From: Acidobacteriota bacterium
GTDB lineage: Bacteria; Acidobacteriota; Thermoanaerobaculia; Multivoradales; SZUA-115
Length of the DNA stretch: 40,651 bases
Assembly: GCA_024277255.1 (NCBI GenBank)
Contig: JAJRVQ010000054.1
Coordinates: 1-40,651, forward strand
Direction: 5' to 3'
Below are positions 25,646-31,579 of this stretch, piece after piece. Made by a program: the position numbers and the translations under genes. The notes under the pieces were generated by a model. It ran no database searches. It had not been told where the DNA came from and saw only the letters and a list, made by a program, of their open reading frames with translations. Numbering within the stretch: the stretch's first letter is position 1; each line of letters opens with the position of its first letter.

Positions 25646-25696
25646 TTTAGGTGGTAGGGGGGGGTAGGGGTTTAGGTCGTAGGGATTTAGGTGGTA
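25646..25696 (+). repeat. Short G-rich direct repeat (TTTAGGTNGTA)
   Basis: Three copies of TTTAGGTGGTA or TTTAGGTCGTA at 25646, 25671 and 25686, with an 8-G run between the first two, directly after the operon's last stop codon. The tract is G-rich on the plus strand. Confidence 0.7.
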
Positions 25697-25716
25697 CTGC
25701 CTTTCGCGGTTGGTGT

Positions 25717-25799
25717 GTCGCGAAGCGACTGGTTATCCTGACCGGGGTGCTTCAGCCCCCGGTTTCAGGGCATCTCCCCGCTATCGTCGCGAAGCGACG
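25717..25799. repeat. Three-hairpin intergenic element
   Basis: Two identical 13-base palindromes, GTCGCGAAGCGAC, at 25717-25729 and 25786-25798, flank a GC-rich hairpin at 25741-25763 (arms ACCGGGG and CCCCGGT). No T-run follows, so this is a REP-like element rather than a classical terminator, although it could end or stabilise the upstream secretion-operon transcript. Confidence 0.7.
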
Positions 25800-25858
25800 G
25801 ATCACCGATACACCCTTTTTCTCTGGCCAGCCGTCCCGCAGTCGCTATAGGTCTCCGC

Positions 25859-27007
25859 GTGGACACCACCAAGCCGAAACTCAACATCGCCCTGCTCGGC
25901 CATCGCTTTATGGGCCGGGCTCACTCCAACGCCTGGCGACAGGTCACCCGCTTCTTCGATCCGCCGTTTGAGCCGGTGCTGAAAGTGGTCTGCGGTCGCG
26001 ACGAGGCCGACCTCGCGACCTTCGCCGACCGCTGGGGCTGGGAGGAAACCGAGACCGACTGGCGCAAAATCATCGAGCGCGATGACATTGACGCCATCGA
26101 CATCTCCCTGCCCACCTTCCTCCACGCCGAGACCGCCATCGCCGCTGCCGCCGCTGGCAAGCACATCTTCTGCGAAAAACCCTTCGCCCTCGACGGCGAA
26201 CAGGCATCCTCCATGCTCGCCGCCGCGGAGGCCGCCGGCGTGGTCCATTACCTCAACCACAACTACCGCCGTTGCCCCGCTGTGGTGCTCGCTCGGCAAC
26301 TCATCGACGCCGGCGAGATCGGCGAGATCACCCACTGGCGCGGCGCCTACCAGCAGAGCTGGCTGCTCGATGCCGACCATCCCATCGACTGGAAACTGCG
26401 CAAGGCCACCGCCGGCGCCGGTCCGCTGTGGGATCTCGGTTCCCACGCCATCGACCTGGCCCATTTCCTCGTCGGCGACATCGCCTCGGTGGATTGTCGG
26501 ATGAAGAACTTCATCACCGAGCGCCCCCTCGCCGAAGCCCCGGATCAGCGCGGCGAGGTCGAGGTGGAATGTGCCGCCCTGCTCACCACCGAGTTCGTCA
26601 ACGGCGCCCTCGGCAGCATCGAGACCACTCGCTACGCCACCGGCCGCCGCAACCGCCACACCTTCGAGATCTACGGCAACCGGGGCGCCCTGACCTGGGA
26701 CATGGAGGACATGAACCATCTGCAATTTTACTCCGAGCAGGATCCCGAAAACGCCCGCGGTTTTCGCGACATCCTCGCCACCGAGCGCTGTCACGACTAC
26801 GTAGGCAACTGGTGGCCACCGGGCCACATCATCGGCTACGAGCATACCTTCACCCATGCCGCCGCCGATTTCCTCGAAGCCGTCGCCGCCGGTCCGACTG
26901 CCCCCGGGATCAAACCCGATTTTCACGACGGCGTGCGCATCACCCGAGTGATGGAGGCGGCGCTGCGGGCAGACGCCGACGGTTGTCGGGTCGCGGTGGG
27001 GAGTTGA
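25859..27007 (+). CDS. Gfo/Idh/MocA family oxidoreductase (cytoplasmic)
   Basis: A 382-residue oxidoreductase without signal peptide, unlike the Tat-exported paralogue at 7823-9247. The N-terminal Rossmann segment is LNIALLGHRFMGRAHSNAW, where the usual GxGxxG is changed to GHRFMG, a known variant in this family. ISLPTFLHAETAIAAAAAGKHIFCEKPFAL carries the EKP lysine. The second domain includes HNYRRCPAVVLARQLIDAGEIGEI and GPLWDLGSHAIDLAHFLVGD with the conserved GSHxxD. The start is a GTG at 25859; an AGG about ten bases upstream may be the ribosome-binding site. Such enzymes oxidise or reduce sugars and inositols; the substrate is unknown. The gene stands alone. Confidence 0.9.
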   Translation: MDTTKPKLNIALLGHRFMGRAHSNAWRQVTRFFDPPFEPVLKVVCGRDEADLATFADRWGWEETETDWRKIIERDDIDAIDISLPTFLHAETAIAAAAAGKHIFCEKPFALDGEQASSMLAAAEAAGVVHYLNHNYRRCPAVVLARQLIDAGEIGEITHWRGAYQQSWLLDADHPIDWKLRKATAGAGPLWDLGSHAIDLAHFLVGDIASVDCRMKNFITERPLAEAPDQRGEVEVECAALLTTEFVNGALGSIETTRYATGRRNRHTFEIYGNRGALTWDMEDMNHLQFYSEQDPENARGFRDILATERCHDYVGNWWPPGHIIGYEHTFTHAAADFLEAVAAGPTAPGIKPDFHDGVRITRVMEAALRADADGCRVAVGS

Positions 27008-27149
27008 TCACCGGCCAGAGGGCGGCCACCTTGCCGGAAACGTCCTTGGTTTTGTGGGTAAAGTTTGACGCCGCGCGCAAGCCCGGGCGGGTTGGTGGCG
27101 TTTCAGGGAGCCGCCTTGGGATTGTTGGGCGCTCGGACCGAACCGATCC

Positions 27150-27218
27150 AAAGCGCCGTCAAGCCGGCGCACTCCAAGGCGGAGCAAGTTCTGGAGTGCG
27201 GCGGCTTGACGCCGCTTT
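27150..27218. repeat. Long imperfect inverted repeat (27-base arms)
   Basis: Left arm 27150-27176 and right arm 27192-27218 match in reverse complement at 25 of 27 positions around a 15-base loop. Key segments are GTCAAGCC near the left end and GGCTTGAC near the right. It lies in the 339-base gap before the BlaI-like gene, which otherwise holds only regulatory-looking repeats. No T-run follows. Confidence 0.85.
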
Positions 27219-27243
27219 CGGGGATGAGAGATGATCTAGACAA

Positions 27244-27269
27244 TTCTGACGAAGTGGTTTCTGTCAGAA
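27244..27269. repeat. Small inverted repeat upstream of the BlaI-like gene
   Basis: Perfect 7-base arms TTCTGAC (27244-27250) and GTCAGAA (27263-27269) around 12 bases, directly before an AT-rich TATATAAAAAA tract. It may be a protein-binding site or overlap the -35 region of the downstream promoter. Confidence 0.6.
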
Positions 27270-27291
27270 ATATATAAAAAACCCTTGCCTT

Positions 27292-27307
27292 GCCGACGTT
27301 TGTCGTC
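27292..27307. promoter_or_regulatory. Predicted BlaI/MecI-type operator, copy 1
   Basis: GCCGACGTTTGTCGTC, an imperfect dyad that matches the reverse complement of copy 2 at 14 of 16 positions. It lies just after the AT-rich tract (27270-27281) that probably contains the -10 element. Confidence 0.72.
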
Positions 27308-27323
27308 GATAACCTCTCGCGTC

Positions 27324-27339
27324 GCCGACAAATGTCGGC
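27324..27339. promoter_or_regulatory. Predicted BlaI/MecI-type operator, copy 2
   Basis: A perfect palindrome, GCCGACAAATGTCGGC. Its centre GACA-NN-TGTC has the spacing of the classical BlaI/MecI box (TACA-NN-TGTA). It ends seven bases before ATG 27347 and contains the in-frame ATG 27332, which argues against 27332 as the start. Confidence 0.8.
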
Positions 27340-27346
27340 AATCGCT

Positions 27347-27733
27347 ATGAAAAAGAAACGCAAACGCTTATCTCCCGCCGAGGTGGATCTGATGCAGCAC
27401 CTGTGGAGGACCGCGTCGGCCACCGTCACCGAACTGCGGACTTTGGTGAACGCGGATCGCGGCGACGCCGTGTCGCGCAACACGATTCAGGTCCAGTTGC
27501 AGCGCCTCGAGGACAAGGGCTGGGTCACTCACACGCCGGACGGTCGGTTGTTTCGCTACCAGCCGACGGTCTCCGCCGAGCAGGGCATGGCGGAACTGAC
27601 CAGGGATTTTCGCAACAAGGTATTTGGCGGCTCAGCCCTAGCGCTGGTGCGCTGTCTGGTGGATGCCGACGACATCACCCAGGGAGAAATCGACGAACTC
27701 AGGAAACTCATCAACCAGACCGAAGAAAAATGA
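27347..27733 (+). CDS. BlaI/MecI/CopY family transcriptional repressor
   Basis: A 128-residue winged-helix repressor. RLSPAEVDLMQHLWRTASATVTEL and NTIQVQLQRLEDKGWVTH form the DNA-binding domain (residues about 5-75), and the C-terminal helices (ALVRCLVDADDITQGEIDELRKLI) form the dimer region, where BlaR1-type proteases normally cleave. ATG 27347 is preferred; ATG 27332 lies inside the operator. No ribosome-binding site is obvious. Two operator-like dyads precede the gene, so it should repress itself and the overlapping downstream M56 peptidase gene (ATGA overlap). The pair is the standard layout of BlaI-BlaR1 systems, but no beta-lactamase or other obvious target follows. Confidence 0.92.
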   Translation: MKKKRKRLSPAEVDLMQHLWRTASATVTELRTLVNADRGDAVSRNTIQVQLQRLEDKGWVTHTPDGRLFRYQPTVSAEQGMAELTRDFRNKVFGGSALALVRCLVDADDITQGEIDELRKLINQTEEK

Positions 27734-29448
27734 TCGCTTCCTCCATCGACAACATACCGAACGCCCACCTCGTGATTCGCCTGGCGATGCTTTCGCTGGC
27801 GATTTCCGCCGCCGCCGTCGTGTCGGCGCCGCTGCTGTTCAGGCGACTGGCGCGTTTTCGCAGCATCGCCCACAGCCTGGCGATTGGCGCGTTGGTTCTG
27901 ACCCCGCTGCTGGCTCTGTCCAGCCATGTGGGCGGAATCGACTGGACGCGGTTGGCGCGAGTGAAGACGGCCCAACCATCGACCTTGGTTTCTGACACTG
28001 CCGCCAGTCCTGAGCCGATGGCGGGGGGCACAAGCGCCGCCGATGGATCGGTGACGACCGTGTTGTGGAATGGTGAACCGCTGCTCCCGGTCGGCTTGCT
28101 TTCCGGTGGGCATGCGACCTGGATCAATCTACTGGGGCTGATCTGGCTGGCCGGATTTGGAGTGATGCTGGCGCGGCTTGGCGCAGGTGCCTGGTGGGTC
28201 GCAAAGGTGCTGCGCGGCACTCGCGAACCCAATGCCTTCGAGCGGGCCAAACTTGCCCAGTCGGAATCGCCTCGCGACTCGGAGGTTCCGGTGCGGATTT
28301 CTCCCTTGCCGGTGGTGCCATTTTTCAGCGGCTTTCCGCGGCGCTGCATCGTGATCCCGGAAAAGCTTGTCTCACAACTCTACACCGCCGAACTGGGGAT
28401 GGTGATCGAGCACGAACAGGCGCACTGTCGCCAGCGGGATCATTGGGTCGCCTTGCTGCAGCAACTGGCGCGGGCCATTCACTGGTGGAACCCGCTGGTG
28501 GCCGTAGTGAACCGCCGCCTGTCGCAAACCCGTGAGGAATTGTGCGACCACGCGGTCACCCAGGCTAAGCCCGCGGAGTTTGTCGAGTCTTACAGCCGCC
28601 TGCTGGTCTCCATCACGGACGCCTTTCGGCCCGCTCCGGCCCAGGCATGCGCTCTCGCCGTCACCTCGACCTACCGCAATCTTCGCCGGCGCATTCTCAT
28701 GCTGAAACGGGGTGGCGAGGGTCATCATCGCCGGCCTCCGCGTTCCCTGGTTGCAGCGGTCTTTCTGCTGACAGGGCTGTTGTTGATTCCCGTATCCTGC
28801 AGGTCGGGCGATGAGCGGGACGAAGAGGAGCAGGCAGGAAGTAGGGAAGCACTAAACGTGAAACTGTCTGAATTGACGCGTACTTGGCAAAAGGCGGATC
28901 CACCTGCGCCGCCCGCTAATCTGAATAAGGGAGAAGCCACCACGCAGATCCGGGTGACGTCAAAGTTTGTCGAGATTTCCGAAAAAATCGAAGATGGGCT
29001 GAGCACCGCGACGGTGTTGACGGACCCCCAGTTTCAGGAGTTGGTTCGGTTTTTGGGCGGGCTTGAGGGGACCGATCTGTTGTCGGCTCCGTCGATTCTC
29101 ACCATGAATGGCCGACAGGCGAAGATCGAAGTTGTTCGTGAGGTTGCGGTCCCCGCCACCGAGGGAGAGGAGGACCGCGTCGGCGCGGGCATCTCTCTCG
29201 ATATCACCCCAACCTACAGTGAGGGCAAGATCCACCTGGTGGGAAAAGCGACGATTCGCGAAACGGATGCCCCTACTGAGGGGGCCGAGGCCGCCCCCGG
29301 CGGTGCGGTGTCATTCCACACTGCCGAATCCTACTTTGGCGCCAGCCTGGAAAACGGAAAGACCCTGCTGCTGAGTCTGCGCAAGAACTCCGGCGACCCG
29401 GGCCTCTTGTTCATCGCCATCACCGCCACGGTGGCGGAGGAGGGGTGA
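27730..29448 (+). CDS. BlaR1-like M56 membrane peptidase with C-terminal secretin-like domain
   Basis: A 572-residue protein. Membrane helices lie near residues 13-37, 46-65, 133-155 and 339-357. The cytoplasmic zinc protease part has HEQAH at residues 228-232 and the downstream EELCDH near 269 supplying the third ligand, as in BlaR1. After the fourth helix the chain should lie outside the inner membrane. There, residues about 405-572 do not resemble a penicillin-binding sensor but a secretin (type II/III) fragment: TSKFVEIS, LLSAPSILTMNGRQAKIEVVREVAVPA, GISLDITPTY and ENGKTLLLSLRK. ATG 27730 overlaps the blaI stop. Family knowledge says the protease is activated by a signal on its outer domain and relieves BlaI repression; what this one senses is unknown. 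Confidence 0.88.
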   Translation: MIASSIDNIPNAHLVIRLAMLSLAISAAAVVSAPLLFRRLARFRSIAHSLAIGALVLTPLLALSSHVGGIDWTRLARVKTAQPSTLVSDTAASPEPMAGGTSAADGSVTTVLWNGEPLLPVGLLSGGHATWINLLGLIWLAGFGVMLARLGAGAWWVAKVLRGTREPNAFERAKLAQSESPRDSEVPVRISPLPVVPFFSGFPRRCIVIPEKLVSQLYTAELGMVIEHEQAHCRQRDHWVALLQQLARAIHWWNPLVAVVNRRLSQTREELCDHAVTQAKPAEFVESYSRLLVSITDAFRPAPAQACALAVTSTYRNLRRRILMLKRGGEGHHRRPPRSLVAAVFLLTGLLLIPVSCRSGDERDEEEQAGSREALNVKLSELTRTWQKADPPAPPANLNKGEATTQIRVTSKFVEISEKIEDGLSTATVLTDPQFQELVRFLGGLEGTDLLSAPSILTMNGRQAKIEVVREVAVPATEGEEDRVGAGISLDITPTYSEGKIHLVGKATIRETDAPTEGAEAAPGGAVSFHTAESYFGASLENGKTLLLSLRKNSGDPGLLFIAITATVAEEG

Positions 29449-29451
29449 GGT

Positions 29452-29497
29452 AGAGTTGCGTGCTGCCGGAGGTGGATAAGAGGCAGAGCGCAACTCT
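29452..29497. terminator. Bidirectional hairpin terminator between convergent genes
   Basis: Arms at 29452-29467 and 29482-29497 pair at 14 of 16 positions (outer AGAGTTGCG with CGCAACTCT, inner CTGCC with GGCAG) around a 14-base loop. It fills the 58-base gap between the convergent M56 and TRASH-like genes. There is no strong T-run on either strand. Confidence 0.7.
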
Positions 29498-29506
29498 GCC
29501 CCGCAC

Positions 29507-30154
29507 TCAGCCTTTGTCCGCCGCTTCGCGGATCTTTGCCAGGTATCTGCCCGGGCTCTCATTGAAGGCAGCGAGTTCGTCGAAGCCGGCCAGCCGCACC
29601 AATTGGTTGGCGACGACATGATCGTAGGCCTCCGGACCCAGGAGCTTGCCGGAGACGACACAGGTCTTGAGCGGGTAGTCTTTTTTCTGTTTTTCCACCA
29701 CGGCCAGATCAAGTTCGCCGAAATACTTGGCCGGGCTTTTCTCCAGCTTGGTCACGGACTCAAGCGAGGAAAGGCGAAACAGGCGGTTGCGGAAGATATG
29801 GTCGATCACCTTCTCGCCGAGGGGCTTGCCGGTAACGATGTCCTTTTTCAGCGGATACCAGGGTTTCTGCTGCGCCACCAGGCGGGCGTCAATCTCGGTG
29901 ACGCGGGTGTAGGCGTCCTCGGAAAAGCGATTCATGCAGTCGCTGCAGCAGACGCGAATTTCCCGTCCCTGATAATCGATGATCTCGACATCTCCCTCGA
30001 TGGGTTCGTCGGAGAGGACACACTTCTCCAGAGGATAGGGGTCGCCGATGCCGGGATCGATCGGCTCTCCGCCCCGAACTGGGCTCAGGTTTCCGATGAT
30101 AAGCAGCAGCGCGAGCGCGCCGGCGAACGGGGTGAAACATTCTCGAATCGGCAT
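29507..30154 (-). CDS. Exported TRASH-like protein with three 60-residue repeats
   Basis: A 215-residue protein with a signal peptide (MPIRECFTPFAGALALLLIIGNLSPVRG). The mature part is three tandem units starting with YPL at residues 40, 100 and 160, an exact 60-residue period: YPLEKCVLSDEP, YPLKKDIVTGKP and YPLKTCVVSGKL. Unit 1 carries a metal-binding-type CCSDC (residues 69-73) followed by FSEDAYTRVTEI. In units 2 and 3 this part lacks the cysteines and reads FRLSSLE and VRLAGFD instead. ATG 30154 is chosen because it begins the signal peptide. It follows the DUF1501 gene by 111 bases on the same strand, so it may be the third gene of that cassette. A periplasmic metal-binding role is inferred from TRASH-type cysteines only. 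Confidence 0.75.
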   Translation of the reverse strand: MPIRECFTPFAGALALLLIIGNLSPVRGGEPIDPGIGDPYPLEKCVLSDEPIEGDVEIIDYQGREIRVCCSDCMNRFSEDAYTRVTEIDARLVAQQKPWYPLKKDIVTGKPLGEKVIDHIFRNRLFRLSSLESVTKLEKSPAKYFGELDLAVVEKQKKDYPLKTCVVSGKLLGPEAYDHVVANQLVRLAGFDELAAFNESPGRYLAKIREAADKG

Positions 30155-30265
30155 ATGAGGGGAGGGGTGCTTGGTGGAAAAAGGCGCCGACACGACGGGG
30201 CGTTGGACTCCCCCGCCGTGCCGGCTTGCTCTCACGGTTGCCGTGAAAAGAAGTAACCTTTGGCG

Positions 30266-31513
30266 TCAGGCAATGCAGTCGATGAGCGGGTATTTGACAT
30301 CCATCAGGGCGGGCCCACTGGGGGCGCCCATCCACTTCTCGATTACCGTGGCGTAGACGCTGCGGAAATCGACAGTGTGCTTGAGGCTGCCGCCGCCGCC
30401 GCCCTGCAGGTCGGTGAGGCTGGGGTGTTTGCCCTGGACGCCGGCTTTGACGCCCGGACCGAACATGAACAGCGCCGAAGCCGCGCCGTGGTCGGTGCCG
30501 CGGCTGCCGTTTTCCTTGACCCGCCGACCGAACTCACTGGTGGTCATGGTGAGCACGCGCTTGTCTTGGCCCTGCGCCTTCAGGTCTTTGTAGAAGGCGG
30601 TGATGGACTCGTTGAGCGACAGCATGAGGCGGTCGTGGCCGAGCCGCTGCCCGGAGTGGGTGTCGAATCCGCCGAGCTCGGTGAAGAACACCCGGGTGCT
30701 CAGGCCGCTGACGATGAGCGCCGCGATGGTCTTCAGGTTTCTTCCCAGCGCGGTGTTGGGGTACTCCGCCTTGGGCTTGTATTCGGCGGCCATCTTGCGA
30801 ATCACATCGCTGCTGGCGTTAGCGTTGCCGGCGGTCATTTTGATGAAGTCCCGGTTGGTCGAGAAACCTCCCAGGCCCGCCTGATTGAGCTTGCGGAACA
30901 CCTCCTTGCGCTTTGGGTCGCCGCGGTCGCCGGTGTAGCGATAGGCTTCGGCGGAACTGAAGCTGAGCCCGGGATGCTCTTTGCCGACAAGAACGCGCGG
31001 GGTCTTGCCCGGCCCGACTGCAATGGACAGTTTCGGATCAATGTTGCCCTTGAACGCGGTGTCGCAGGCGCGGCCCACCCAGCCGAACATGGCGCGGGTG
31101 GGATAGCGGTCGGCGGTGTGCCAGATGTCGGTGGCGGTGAAGTGACTGTAGTTGGTCTCCGGATAGCCGACACCGGGAATGGCGGCGAAGGCGCCCTCGT
31201 CATAGAGTTCCTTGATGCCCTTGAGGTTGGGGTGGAGCCCGGCGTAGTCATCCAGTTTGAGGACTTCCTCGTCCTTGATGCGAGTTTCGATGCGCGCCTT
31301 GTGGTACTCGGGATCGCCGTAGGGCACGAGGGCGCTGAGCGCGTCGTGGCCTCCGGCCAGTTGGAGAATGACGGTGACACGCTGCTCGGGTTGCGCCTGT
31401 GGTCCGGCCATGGTGGAGCGGACAAGGGAGCTCGGCAGGGCGGCGCCCACGCCGATCAGGCCGAGGCCGCGGGTGACGAATTCTCGGCGGGTGTTGATAT
31501 AGGACTTGGACAT
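30266..31513 (-). CDS. DUF1501 family exported protein (second cassette)
   Basis: A 415-residue DUF1501 protein close to the one at 3736-4998. The Tat signal is NTRREFVTRGLGLIGVGAA. Shared landmarks are LQLAGGHDALSALVPYGD, GYPETNYSHFTATDIWHTA, GGFDTHSGQ, TSEFGRRVKENGSRGTDHG, FGPGVKAG and the terminal PLIDCIA. A GGGGGS insertion occurs near residue 370. The start at ATG 31513 is supported by an AAGGA about nine bases upstream. It follows the DUF1800 gene on the same strand by 66 bases. This gene pair repeats the cassette at 514-4998 in opposite orientation about 26 kb away. Activity is unknown. Confidence 0.92.
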   Translation of the reverse strand: MSKSYINTRREFVTRGLGLIGVGAALPSSLVRSTMAGPQAQPEQRVTVILQLAGGHDALSALVPYGDPEYHKARIETRIKDEEVLKLDDYAGLHPNLKGIKELYDEGAFAAIPGVGYPETNYSHFTATDIWHTADRYPTRAMFGWVGRACDTAFKGNIDPKLSIAVGPGKTPRVLVGKEHPGLSFSSAEAYRYTGDRGDPKRKEVFRKLNQAGLGGFSTNRDFIKMTAGNANASSDVIRKMAAEYKPKAEYPNTALGRNLKTIAALIVSGLSTRVFFTELGGFDTHSGQRLGHDRLMLSLNESITAFYKDLKAQGQDKRVLTMTTSEFGRRVKENGSRGTDHGAASALFMFGPGVKAGVQGKHPSLTDLQGGGGGSLKHTVDFRSVYATVIEKWMGAPSGPALMDVKYPLIDCIA

Positions 31514-31579
31514 GGTGTTTTTCCTTTCTTGAGTGAGGAGTTGCGGTGAGTTCAGGAGAGATTCGATGGTCTGATCGGT

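Noticed and set aside
27065..27277. Small open frame before the BlaI-like gene
   Set aside because: Most of it is the translated inverted repeat at 27150-27218; no start signal or protein-like character.
30260..31549. 429-codon plus-strand open frame opposite the minus-strand DUF1501 gene
   Set aside because: The minus-strand frame carries the Tat signal and all DUF1501 motifs; the plus-strand product matches nothing.
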